Assembly (NCBI RefSeq): GCF_000213555.1
Contig: NZ_GL891979.1
Span: 701,943 to 757,937 of the forward strand
Length of the DNA stretch: 55,995 bases
Origin: Dysgonomonas gadei ATCC BAA-286
GTDB lineage: Bacteria; Bacteroidota; Bacteroidia; Bacteroidales; Dysgonomonadaceae
Direction of reading: 5' to 3'
Shown here: positions 34,565 through 43,472 of the stretch, in pieces
Numbering within the stretch: position 1 is the stretch's first letter
How the letters are laid out: every line of letters begins with the position of its first letter
The notes under the pieces: generated by a model
Seen by the model: the letters and a program-made list of their open reading frames with translations, nothing else
Told to the model about the DNA's origin: nothing
The model's database searches: none
Made by a program: the position numbers and the translations under genes

Positions 34565-35752
34565 ATGCAATCTTCTACTACACTAACCAGTAATAATCGC
34601 ATAGAAATAGCAGATGTATTACGTGGTTTTGCAGTAATGGGAATTACCCTTATCCATTTCATCGAACGGTTCAGTCTTAATAGCTTTCCGGAAGAAACCA
34701 GCAACTTTCTGATATTTACCGACAGAGTGATCTGGGACAGTATATTTTTTACCTTTTCGGGTAAAGCCTATTGTATTTTCGCATTGCTTTTCGGATTCAG
34801 TTTTTTTATTCAGGACAATTCACAAAAAGAAAAAGGGAAAGACTTTCGCGGACGGTTTGCATGGCGGCTGGTATTACTTTTTTTTATAGCCTGCATCAAT
34901 TCTACTTTATTTCCCGGTGAAATATTAGTGCTTTATGCATTACTTGGTTATGTAATGATAGCGGTCTGCCGTCTTTCTACCCGTACTATTGCGGTGATAG
35001 CAGTTATCCTTCTACTGCAACCTCTTGAATGGGGACAAATAATTTATGCAGTCATCAATCCCGGATATGTAATTAACGCAGAATTTGATGGTCCGTACTG
35101 GGAGATAGTGAATACGGTACAGAAAGAAGGATCTTTCCTCGAAATGTGCAAAACTGCAATCTGGACAGGAAATATTGCGAATATGGGTTGGATGCTATTG
35201 CATGGAAGGGTTACCCAGACAGCCGCGTTATTTATGATAGGTATGCTGATCGGGCGTAGCAATGTGTTCATCTATTCGGAAAAAAACATGAAGTTATGGG
35301 CTAAAGTATTCATTGCAGTTACTCTGGCCTTTTTCCCTATATATGGTTTGATAGCTGTACTTCCCGACTTTATAGACAGGGAAGCACTACTTGTTCCTTC
35401 TATCCTTATACTCAAATCACTTTCTAATATCGCATTTACAGGAATACTGTTTGCCGGGGTAATCCTTATATATTATCTGACAAGGTTTAAACATGTCCTT
35501 CACCAGTTAGCTCCTTACGGACGCATGAGCCTGACAAATTACCTGTCGCAGTCTTTGATAGGAGGATTCCTGTTCTATAACTGGGGACTCGGGCTTTACC
35601 GGCATACAGGCATCACAACCTGTTTCTTAATGGGTATCGGGATGTTTCTTATTCAGTTCTTCTTCTGCCGCTGGTGGCTTCGTTCACATCGCCAGGGGCC
35701 ATTGGAATGGTTATGGAAAAAGGCGACCTGGATTAAAATAGGAAAAGGATAA
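34565..35752 (+). CDS. DUF418 inner-membrane protein
   Basis: 395 residues with about 10 transmembrane segments. The opening RIEIADVLRGFAVMGITLIH and the end YGRMSLTNYLSQSLIGGFLF match DUF418 (YeiB-like) membrane proteins. SGKAYCIFALLFGFSFFIQ is the usual second block. Function unknown in this family; some members have been linked to acyl or peptide transfer. Ends at a terminator. Confidence 0.92.
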   Translation: MQSSTTLTSNNRIEIADVLRGFAVMGITLIHFIERFSLNSFPEETSNFLIFTDRVIWDSIFFTFSGKAYCIFALLFGFSFFIQDNSQKEKGKDFRGRFAWRLVLLFFIACINSTLFPGEILVLYALLGYVMIAVCRLSTRTIAVIAVILLLQPLEWGQIIYAVINPGYVINAEFDGPYWEIVNTVQKEGSFLEMCKTAIWTGNIANMGWMLLHGRVTQTAALFMIGMLIGRSNVFIYSEKNMKLWAKVFIAVTLAFFPIYGLIAVLPDFIDREALLVPSILILKSLSNIAFTGILFAGVILIYYLTRFKHVLHQLAPYGRMSLTNYLSQSLIGGFLFYNWGLGLYRHTGITTCFLMGIGMFLIQFFFCRWWLRSHRQGPLEWLWKKATWIKIGKG

Positions 35753-35779
35753 TATTCCGTATTACTTCGTTTAGTACAT

Positions 35780-35815
35780 AACCGTCAGGCTATTGATTTA
35801 TAGTCTGACGGTTAT
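35780..35815 (+). terminator. Terminator of the DUF418 gene
   Basis: AACCGTCAG...CTGACGGTT closes an imperfect stem with CTAT/ATAG inner pairing and a following TTATTTT. Confidence 0.75.
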
Positions 35816-35930
35816 TTTAATTGATGGATATCTGATTCAACAAATAAATCAGAAGCGAATGTTAATTATTGAAACTACTATTCACCGGGGTTCTTTATTT
35901 AAATAATATTAATATCTTTGCACTCAGATT

Positions 35931-36210
35931 TTGGTGTCATGCTTCCGTATCCTCGGAAAAATGATGAAAAGGGAATCAGGTGTAAGTCCTGAACAGACCC
36001 GCTGCTGTAAGCTCTATTCAGTAAACAGTTAACAGTCATCAGTTAACAATGTTTCTGAAAAAAGTCTTCGAACAATACCAAAAACCACTGATTGACAGTA
36101 ATCAGTCATCAGTCAACCGTTATCAATCTTTTTGTTAACTGTTCACTGTTAACTGTTCACTGAATGTTGGGAAGGGCGTTCAAAGATGGAGTAAGTCAGA
36201 AGACCTGCCA
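35931..36210 (+). promoter_or_regulatory. Cobalamin riboswitch with an expanded stem
   Basis: Conserved pieces in order: AAAGGGAATCAGGTGTAAGT, CTGAACAGACCCGCTGCTGT, GGGAAGGGCG (36169-36178) and GAGTAAGTCAGAAGACCTGC. Between the second and third lies an insertion with a 32-nt near-perfect stem (36017-36048 against 36133-36164, 28 of 32 matches, repeat unit CAGTTAACAGT). It sits upstream of the btuB-like gene and should repress it when adenosyl- or methylcobalamin is abundant. Confidence 0.9.
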
Positions 36211-36300
36211 AGATTGATTAGTTTAAAGCTTTCGGGAAATAAAGCTGAAGAACACTGATAAGGAATCAATCTTTTACGCTGGCGTTGTCTGACTTACTGT
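36211..36300 (+). promoter_or_regulatory. Riboswitch expression platform
   Basis: AGATTGATT (36211-36219) can pair with AATCAATCT (36264-36272). TCTGACTTACT (36288-36298) is the exact complement of AGTAAGTCAGA (36190-36200) in the aptamer's conserved 3' part, offering a competing structure. Mechanism inferred. Confidence 0.6.
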
Positions 36301-36376
36301 ACTGATTTCCTGTTCACTCAATCTTCATACGACTTATTTTCAGTAAGCTATTTGATAATATTCTTATTAGCTTGAA

Positions 36377-38404
36377 ATGTCATTTTCCAAGTCAAAGAAA
36401 AGGATTTTGATTATTATCCTATTAAACGTATGCTTGATTTCTTTTGCCCAGAACAAGCTGGATAGTATACAGTTGTTGAACGAAGTTGTTGTGTCCGCAC
36501 GGGCTATTCAAACGGAAATTGTCCCCGTGCAAACCTTGTCCGGGACGCTCCTTGGGAATCTGAGCGCCCATTCCGTAGCCGATGCCATGAGATACTTCTC
36601 GGGCGTACAACTCAAAGACTACGGCGGTGTGGGAGGCCTGAAAACTGTAAATATCCGCAGTATGGGCAGCCAGCATGTCGGCGTATTCTACGACGGTATA
36701 GAAATAGGAAATCCGCAGAACGGCGTTGTCGATTTAGGCAGGTTTTCGCTGGACAATATGGAGGCGATATCCCTCTATAACGGACAGAAGAGCGCCATAT
36801 TTCAGCCGGCTAAAGATTATGCGTCCGCGAGTTCCATCTATATGACTACAAAATCTCCGGAGTTCAGACAGGGTAGGAGATACGGCCTCAAAGCGGCATT
36901 CAAAACCGGAGCGTTCGACCTTGTTAATCCCTCCGTCCTGTGGCATCAGAAACTATCCGAAAATGTATCCGGTTCCCTCAATGCCGAATATATCCATTCT
37001 TCGGGCAGATATAAATTCAAGCGTGCGGTAGTAAATAATATGGATGACCGGGGCGGTTATGATACGACCGAAGTAAGAAAAAACGGAGATGTAGATGTTT
37101 TCCGTATCGAACATGCCCTGTTTGGCAAGATCAGAGACGGAGAATGGAAAACCCGTTCTTATTTCTATACATCCGAACGCGGCTATCCGGGAGCCGATAT
37201 AAAAAAGCCCGACGTATACGCCCATGAAGACAGGCAGTGGGATAAGAATTTTTTCTTTCAATCTTCCCTCAAAAAGAACGTATCGGCGACATACAGTACA
37301 TTGCTGTCCACCAAATATGCATATGACTATATTCACTACATAGCCGGCCCTTATCCCGGCCCCGAACTGAATAATAAATATATGCTCCATGAGGCCTATC
37401 TCTCGTCTGCCAATTTGTTCAATATATTACCTTTTTGGAGTGCCAATATTTCTGCCGATTTTATGTGGAATAAAATGAACTCCGATATGCGGGAATTTAT
37501 TTACCCACAGCGTTATTCCGGATGGGTAGCTGCTGCAACATCACTCTGTTTCGACCGTTTCAGATTGCAGGCCAGCCTGTTGGCTTCTTACATCCATGAC
37601 AATACCAAAGAAGAGAAAAAGGAGATACAGCGCGATTGGGATAAATATACCCCGGCTATCATTGTTTCGTGGCAACCGTTCGATGCCCATGATTTTCATC
37701 TGAGGGCCTTTTATAAAGACATTTTTCGTATGCCTACCTTCAGCGAGATGCATCTCGCATATATGGGCAGCTTATCTTCTTTTCTTAAGCCCGAATATAC
37801 AAGGCAATACAATATCGGGATAACCTATTCACATCCCGTTAACCACGCTTTAAATATTGGAGGGCAGGTCGATGTCTATCATAACAGAATAACCGATAAG
37901 CTGGTTGCGATTCCCGGCGGAGTCAATTTCAGGTGGACGATGAAAAACATCGGGTTAGTAAAGATCAAAGGCATCGATGCCGCTTTATTCGGAGATATAC
38001 AACATGGACGAAATCTATCTGTCGATATACGGTTAAATTATACATATCAGCAAGCTCAGGATTATTCCGATCCCGAAGAATCGGCTACCTACAAAGGACA
38101 AATAGCATATATACCGTGGCACAGCGGTTCTGCCATTATCGGCACAACATATAAGACTTGGTATTTCAATTACAGCTTTATATATACAGGAAAACGTTAC
38201 GACGGAAGCGCCAATATCGTGGAGAACCGCATAAAGGAATGGTATACGCACGATCTTTCATTGAGTAAATCACTCAACTGGAAAGGAACGGATTTCCGGT
38301 TAACCGCTGAGGTTAACAATCTTTTCAATCAGCAATACGAAGTTGTGTTACGCTATCCTATGCCGGGAACAAATTTCAAATTCATACTAAATGTAATCCT
38401 ATAG
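36377..38404 (+). CDS. btuB: TonB-dependent vitamin B12 receptor (BtuB family)
   Basis: The 675-residue protein has a signal peptide (RILIIILLNVCLISFAQ), a TonB-box-like LLNEVVVSA (about 33-41) and a plug domain (about 45-140: VADAMRYFSGVQLKDYGGVG, VGVFYDGIEIGNPQNG). A 22-strand barrel ends NLFNQQYEVVLRYPMPGTNF. The length matches BtuB, not the longer SusC class. The upstream cobalamin riboswitch fixes the substrate class. First gene of a run of five on the same strand with gaps of 9-26 bases, closed by the terminator at 45658. Confidence 0.93.
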   Translation: MSFSKSKKRILIIILLNVCLISFAQNKLDSIQLLNEVVVSARAIQTEIVPVQTLSGTLLGNLSAHSVADAMRYFSGVQLKDYGGVGGLKTVNIRSMGSQHVGVFYDGIEIGNPQNGVVDLGRFSLDNMEAISLYNGQKSAIFQPAKDYASASSIYMTTKSPEFRQGRRYGLKAAFKTGAFDLVNPSVLWHQKLSENVSGSLNAEYIHSSGRYKFKRAVVNNMDDRGGYDTTEVRKNGDVDVFRIEHALFGKIRDGEWKTRSYFYTSERGYPGADIKKPDVYAHEDRQWDKNFFFQSSLKKNVSATYSTLLSTKYAYDYIHYIAGPYPGPELNNKYMLHEAYLSSANLFNILPFWSANISADFMWNKMNSDMREFIYPQRYSGWVAAATSLCFDRFRLQASLLASYIHDNTKEEKKEIQRDWDKYTPAIIVSWQPFDAHDFHLRAFYKDIFRMPTFSEMHLAYMGSLSSFLKPEYTRQYNIGITYSHPVNHALNIGGQVDVYHNRITDKLVAIPGGVNFRWTMKNIGLVKIKGIDAALFGDIQHGRNLSVDIRLNYTYQQAQDYSDPEESATYKGQIAYIPWHSGSAIIGTTYKTWYFNYSFIYTGKRYDGSANIVENRIKEWYTHDLSLSKSLNWKGTDFRLTAEVNNLFNQQYEVVLRYPMPGTNFKFILNVIL

Positions 38405-38429
38405 AAACCCAATTATAAACAATGCAAAA

Positions 38430-39611
38430 ATGAGAAACATCAGATTATTTTTCCTGACTCCGATACTGGCGTTAGCTATGCTGGCTGGTATCTCTTCGTG
38501 CCGGAGCGATGATGATGACATCAAACCTCCTACCGAAACAGAAGTCACAGCCGGTGAAAAAGGTCCCGTCGAGGGCTTTTATTTATTGAATGAAGCGAAT
38601 ATGGGGAGCAATAAGTCATCCATTGATTATTTCGACTATGGGTCCGGAACATATTTCAAAAACATTTATCCTACAATAAACCCCACAGTGGTAAAAGAAC
38701 TGGGAGATGTAGGCAACGATATCCAGATTTACGGTAATAAGTTATATGCTGTTATCAATGTTTCGGGATATGTGGAAGTTATGAACAAAATAACTGGAAG
38801 GCACGAAAATGAAATCGTGGTCAAAAACTGCCGGTATATTGTATTTGATAAAGGATACGCATATATCAGTTCCTATGATGCTGAAGTTAAAATAACACCT
38901 GATGCGCCGATTGGCTGTGTGGTAAAAGTCGACACCACTACAATGAAAGAGGTAGGACGGTGTATCGTAGGATATCAGCCCGAGGAAATGGTAATAAGGG
39001 ATAACAAGCTATATGTGGCCAACTCTGGCGGTTATCGTGTGCCAAACTATGACAATACAGTTTCTGTCGTTGACCTGAATACATTCACGGAAACGAAAAA
39101 AATCATTGTAGGCATCAATCTCCACCGGATGGAGCTGGACAGTGACGACAACATATACGTCAGCTCGCGTGGAGACTATAAATACATCGGTTCCAATACC
39201 TATATCATTGGCAGGAACGACATGGTAATCAAGACACTGAACCTGCCATGCAGCAACATGACGGCAAGTGGAGATTCTATCTATATGTACAGTGTGGAAT
39301 GGAGTCATATTACACAGAGCAATACTGTATCGTATGCCATTGTGAATACAAAGACACGCAATATCGTTTCGCGCAACTTTATCACGGATGGAACGGAAAA
39401 AAGGATAAAAGTGCCGTATGGATTGGCTATCAACCCGGAGACAAAGGAAATATTCGTCACCGATGCCAAGGACTATACAAGCCCCGGGACCCTCTATTGC
39501 TTTAGCCCTGATGGTAAGAAGAAATGGGACGTGATAACCGGCGATATACCCGCACATATCGTATTTACCAGAAAGAAATTGGAGAATGAAAATATTAAAA
39601 AACAAAACTAA
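38430..39611 (+). CDS. BtuG-like surface lipoprotein (beta propeller)
   Basis: The 393-residue lipoprotein (LAGISSC, Cys24, followed by RSDDDD, a surface-export type acidic start) has YncE/DUF5074-like propeller repeats: VGNDIQIYGNKLYAVINVSG, QPEEMVIRDNKLYVANSGG, NTVSVVDLNTFTETKKIIVG and YGLAINPETKEIFVTDAKDY. This matches BtuG, which binds B12 on the cell surface and sits on BtuB in Bacteroides. It directly follows the receptor gene under the same riboswitch. Function by family and location. Confidence 0.85.
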   Translation: MRNIRLFFLTPILALAMLAGISSCRSDDDDIKPPTETEVTAGEKGPVEGFYLLNEANMGSNKSSIDYFDYGSGTYFKNIYPTINPTVVKELGDVGNDIQIYGNKLYAVINVSGYVEVMNKITGRHENEIVVKNCRYIVFDKGYAYISSYDAEVKITPDAPIGCVVKVDTTTMKEVGRCIVGYQPEEMVIRDNKLYVANSGGYRVPNYDNTVSVVDLNTFTETKKIIVGINLHRMELDSDDNIYVSSRGDYKYIGSNTYIIGRNDMVIKTLNLPCSNMTASGDSIYMYSVEWSHITQSNTVSYAIVNTKTRNIVSRNFITDGTEKRIKVPYGLAINPETKEIFVTDAKDYTSPGTLYCFSPDGKKKWDVITGDIPAHIVFTRKKLENENIKKQN

Positions 39612-39630
39612 TTTATCAAATAATAACACT

Positions 39631-41331
39631 ATGAGAAATTTAAAACATCTGATTTTTCTGTTTCTGTCAGTTTATTTGATTTGTTCGTTATCGTCCTGTT
39701 CGAGCGACGATGACAACAATGAACTGACAGGTGATCCCACGATTACATTCGGGATGGAGGAATACAAGGTAAAGATTGGCAGGGATCTTGCCATTCAGGC
39801 TAATGTGGAAAATGCTGTAAATCCAATGTATTCGTGGAAGCTGGAAGGCAGGATCATTTCTGTTGATCCGGAATTAATTTTTAATCAAAACGATGCAGGG
39901 GAGTATTTTGTAACTCTCAGGATAGACGCCGAAAATGGTACGGCGGAAAAGCAAATTAAAATATCCGTACAGGATAAATTGCCTCCCGAGATCAACGTGT
40001 CATCTTCCATTATAGCCTATTCGGGAAAGGATACGGAAATTTCAGCAGAAGTGCTTTATGCGGAAGATGCAACTTATGTATGGAGACTGGATGGTAAAAT
40101 TGTCTCCGAAAGTAAAACATACGTTTTTAACCAAACAAAACTTGGGGCACAGACACTTTCCCTCAAAGTCAGCAATGACGACGGAACAGATATGCAGGTG
40201 ATCACGGTCACCACACTGCCCGAACCTACTCCTGAACTATTCTTCGATAACGGCCATTATCGTGTCGCTTCAAATATAAATGAATTGCGGAAGATGACTG
40301 TTCCATTGGGCAAGTCCCTCGTATTGGCTCCTGTGATTTGCAATATCGAAAATCCTACAACATTCAAGTGGACGGTCGACGGCGCAACACAAAGTTCTAC
40401 CACCGGATATTTTAAATTCACACCATCGGAAAAGGGTGTCTATCTGATCACTGTAACAGAGCAAAGTTCATCGGCAAAAGCAGAAGTACAGGTGACCTGT
40501 ACCGAACCGGAAGGGACATATTTCCGCCCTGTGAAAACAGGCAATAAAGCTACTGCTGCTACTGTGTTCGACTATATACCTGCACCCGGTCAGTTTGTAA
40601 ACTATCAGATCGGTTCCACAAAAGCAAAAGCGTTGCAGGATGCGCAAAACTGGTTGAATACAGGTAATACAAGTGGCTATATCCATATAGGGGCTTATGG
40701 CGGATACTGGATTGCAGGGTTTGACCATAGTGTAAAAAATGAAGAAGGAAAAGCCGACCTGCTTATAAAAGGAAACGCTTTTGCCGGATGGAGCGAACCG
40801 GGTATCGTCTGGGTGATGCAGGATGAAAACGGCAACGGACTTCCTGATGATACATGGTATGAACTGAAAGGCAGCGAAGCTGATAGTAAAGACACCAAAT
40901 ACCGCTACGCTATAACATACTACAAGCCGAATGCCAGTGGTTCCAATGTTCTTTGGACGGATAATATCGGCAGGTCCAATTCCGTAGATTACAATGGCTA
41001 TCATTCACAGGCATATTACTTTCCGATGTTTATAGCCGAAGACTATTACACATTGGTGGGAACATGCCTTGCTGCAAACTTTTTTGTAGAAGGGGGTATT
41101 GAATATGCAAAAGACCTGCCTTGGGGATATGTGGACAACTATAATAGTGATAAGACCAAACCCATGAATGAATTCTGGATCGAAGACGCCATACAGGCCG
41201 ATGGTTCACCTGCCAATCTGAAACACATAGATTTTGTGAAAGTACATACCGGAACGATCGGTAAAGGGGCTGCCGTGGGTGAAGTCTCGACCGAAGCCTG
41301 TGTCCCTGCTGATATGAATTTCAACAACTAA
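39631..41331 (+). CDS. Surface lipoprotein with PKD-like domains, B12 locus
   Basis: 566 residues from the ATG at 39631, which gives a lipoprotein signal (LICSLSSC plus SSDDD). The longer frame from 39586 adds 15 residues without a signal. Three Ig/PKD-like domains (about 25-285, e.g. YSWKLEGRIIS and YVWRLDGKIVS) precede a C-terminal domain containing IHIGAYGGYWIAGFDHSV, GNAFAGWSEPGIVWVM and a Ca-binding-like DENGNGLPDD. Probably an accessory B12- or carrier-binding surface protein, possibly with the role that BtuH has in other species, though a match to BtuH cannot be claimed. Confidence 0.75.
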   Translation: MRNLKHLIFLFLSVYLICSLSSCSSDDDNNELTGDPTITFGMEEYKVKIGRDLAIQANVENAVNPMYSWKLEGRIISVDPELIFNQNDAGEYFVTLRIDAENGTAEKQIKISVQDKLPPEINVSSSIIAYSGKDTEISAEVLYAEDATYVWRLDGKIVSESKTYVFNQTKLGAQTLSLKVSNDDGTDMQVITVTTLPEPTPELFFDNGHYRVASNINELRKMTVPLGKSLVLAPVICNIENPTTFKWTVDGATQSSTTGYFKFTPSEKGVYLITVTEQSSSAKAEVQVTCTEPEGTYFRPVKTGNKATAATVFDYIPAPGQFVNYQIGSTKAKALQDAQNWLNTGNTSGYIHIGAYGGYWIAGFDHSVKNEEGKADLLIKGNAFAGWSEPGIVWVMQDENGNGLPDDTWYELKGSEADSKDTKYRYAITYYKPNASGSNVLWTDNIGRSNSVDYNGYHSQAYYFPMFIAEDYYTLVGTCLAANFFVEGGIEYAKDLPWGYVDNYNSDKTKPMNEFWIEDAIQADGSPANLKHIDFVKVHTGTIGKGAAVGEVSTEACVPADMNFNN

Positions 41332-41340
41332 CATATAAAA

Positions 41341-43446
41341 ATGGTTATGAATATATTAAATAAGAGTTTTTACTTGCTGCTGTTAGCCGTTATAGGCTTG
41401 CTTTCTTCATGTAGTGATGAAGATGATCCATTTGCAGGAAAAGATAACTACATCGCTTCTTTCTCATTGAAACAAGGAGATAAAGAATTTAACGCGGTGA
41501 TTTCCGATAATGTAATTACGGTGACAGCTCCCGAAGGAATCTCCCTGAATGGTGCTGCCGCCACGATAAAATTGAGTGAAAATGCCACTATTTACCCCGA
41601 TCCTAAGTCTGTAACCGAATGGGATGATGAAATGCAGTTTGCCGTTACAGCCTACAACGGATCACAAATCAGGTATAAATATACTGTGGTGCGTTCAGAT
41701 ATTGGAATTGAAGGTTCTGTTGTGCTGGAAACACAAGCCGATGTGGATGCGTTTGGAGAAAAAGGTATTACTGCCATAAAAGGGAATCTGGTGATTGGCC
41801 GCACAATAGGCGCCGAATCAGACTCTATTTCTACACTGGCTCCTTTACTCCAGCTGAAAGAAATCGGTTATTCACTTATTATTCATCCTACCTTTTCGGG
41901 GAAAGACCTTACCGGGCTTGACAAACTTGAGAAAATAGGAGGGGAGATAAGAATTGATGGAGCAAGAAATCTTGAAAAAGTAAATTTTCCGGGCTTGAAA
42001 ACAGCAGGCGGTATGTATATTAAAAATACATTGATAGGTCTTGCGGATTTTCCTGTATTGACATCTGTATCAGAGACTCTGACTCTAGATTGTCCGCTTG
42101 CCGGGATAAACTTTCCTAAACTGAAAATTGTAAAAGGGAAACTGTCTCTTAATACGGCCAACGGATCGAACGCGATGATGTCTAAAATTTCATTCCCGTC
42201 TTTGGAAGAAACCGCAGACTTGTCCTTTACCTATTTTAAAAGTACTAAAAAGGTTGATCTGCCGGAATTGAAAAAGGTTGGAGCTATGACCTTCAGCCAG
42301 CTTACCATGCTGTCTTTTATAAATGCACCTAAACTGGAGGTGGCAACAGGGGTTATAACCATTCCGTCGACTACATATCTGACAGAGGTCAGTTTCCCTG
42401 CCATGACTCAGGCAACAACACTGAGCATTGACAGTAAATATATAAAGGTACTTGATTTTCCCAAACTGAAAACCGTGTCGGACAGGCTGGCTATCACATA
42501 TGCCCAGATTGAGGGAATCCTGGATTTCAAGGCATTGGAGAGGGTCGAAGGTGAATTATATCTGTACGATCTGCCACAGATGACAGCACTTAAACTTCCG
42601 GCCGGCATTAAATACATTGGCAGGTTAACTATCGGAACCAGAACCGCGACTCCTATCAAAGAAATCAATATTAAAGGTTTGAATATAGGCGAACTTAAAG
42701 TTTTAGGTAATTCTATTCAAGCCGATAAGATTATCGGAGATGATGTATTCAAAGGGACGTTGACTATCGCTTCAAGCGGAGCCTCGTATAATAACGGATA
42801 TCCGGGTTTCCCTGCTCTTGAAGGATTTCACGAGGTGGATTCTCTATCTCTCGACGGATATGTGTCTTATATGGATACAGTGCATATACGCGGTATCAGG
42901 AAAATAAACAAAGGATTCCGGTTAGAGAACAACAATATCAAACGGTATTCAATGCCTGATATCGAAGAAGTAGGAGGAGATTTTTATTTTGCCCGTCTGG
43001 ATCAGGGAGTTGATAAAATACTGGAATTTCCGAAACTGAAAAGGGTAGGAGGGTATTTCGACCTTAATGTAGGATCTGTCCAAACCCGTATATTACGTTT
43101 CCCATCTTTAGAGTCTGTTGGCGGAGATTTCAGATTAGGCACCGGATATAATGCGGACAGGAGTCTGGAGGATGTACAGTTCCCTGTATTGAAAAGTATC
43201 GGTGGAGCGATGATCCTGAACGGATATAGCAGTAGTTATAAAAATCAACTGCTGAAAAATCTGGATGGCTTTGCCAGTCTCGAGAAGGCTCAGTCGATAG
43301 AGATAACTAACCAGATGGCAATCGAATCATACAACGGCCTGAAAAAAGTTTTTAGCTCACTAACCAATTCCGGCTGGAAAACATCGGGGAATAACTATAA
43401 TCCTACTTATGAGGATTTGCAGGCAGGTAAATGGGTAAAACCTTAA
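41341..43446 (+). CDS. Receptor-L-domain-like solenoid lipoprotein 1, B12 locus
   Basis: The 701-residue lipoprotein (LIGLLSSC-like lipobox with SDEDD) has an N-terminal Ig-like DUF5018-type domain (NYIASFSLKQGDKEF to YNGSQIRYKYTVVR), then about 550 residues of repeating L-x-x-I-G-G-x-L/I-x-I units (e.g. LEKIGGEIRIDGARNLEKVN, LKTAGGMYIKN, LKRVGGYFDLN). The likely fold is a right-handed beta-solenoid/leucine-rich L-domain array. It ends LTNSGWKTSGNNYNPTYEDL. Paralogous to the next gene. Surface capture role inferred. Confidence 0.75.
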   Translation: MVMNILNKSFYLLLLAVIGLLSSCSDEDDPFAGKDNYIASFSLKQGDKEFNAVISDNVITVTAPEGISLNGAAATIKLSENATIYPDPKSVTEWDDEMQFAVTAYNGSQIRYKYTVVRSDIGIEGSVVLETQADVDAFGEKGITAIKGNLVIGRTIGAESDSISTLAPLLQLKEIGYSLIIHPTFSGKDLTGLDKLEKIGGEIRIDGARNLEKVNFPGLKTAGGMYIKNTLIGLADFPVLTSVSETLTLDCPLAGINFPKLKIVKGKLSLNTANGSNAMMSKISFPSLEETADLSFTYFKSTKKVDLPELKKVGAMTFSQLTMLSFINAPKLEVATGVITIPSTTYLTEVSFPAMTQATTLSIDSKYIKVLDFPKLKTVSDRLAITYAQIEGILDFKALERVEGELYLYDLPQMTALKLPAGIKYIGRLTIGTRTATPIKEINIKGLNIGELKVLGNSIQADKIIGDDVFKGTLTIASSGASYNNGYPGFPALEGFHEVDSLSLDGYVSYMDTVHIRGIRKINKGFRLENNNIKRYSMPDIEEVGGDFYFARLDQGVDKILEFPKLKRVGGYFDLNVGSVQTRILRFPSLESVGGDFRLGTGYNADRSLEDVQFPVLKSIGGAMILNGYSSSYKNQLLKNLDGFASLEKAQSIEITNQMAIESYNGLKKVFSSLTNSGWKTSGNNYNPTYEDLQAGKWVKP

Positions 43447-43472
43447 TTACAATAAAGTAAAAATCAACAGAT

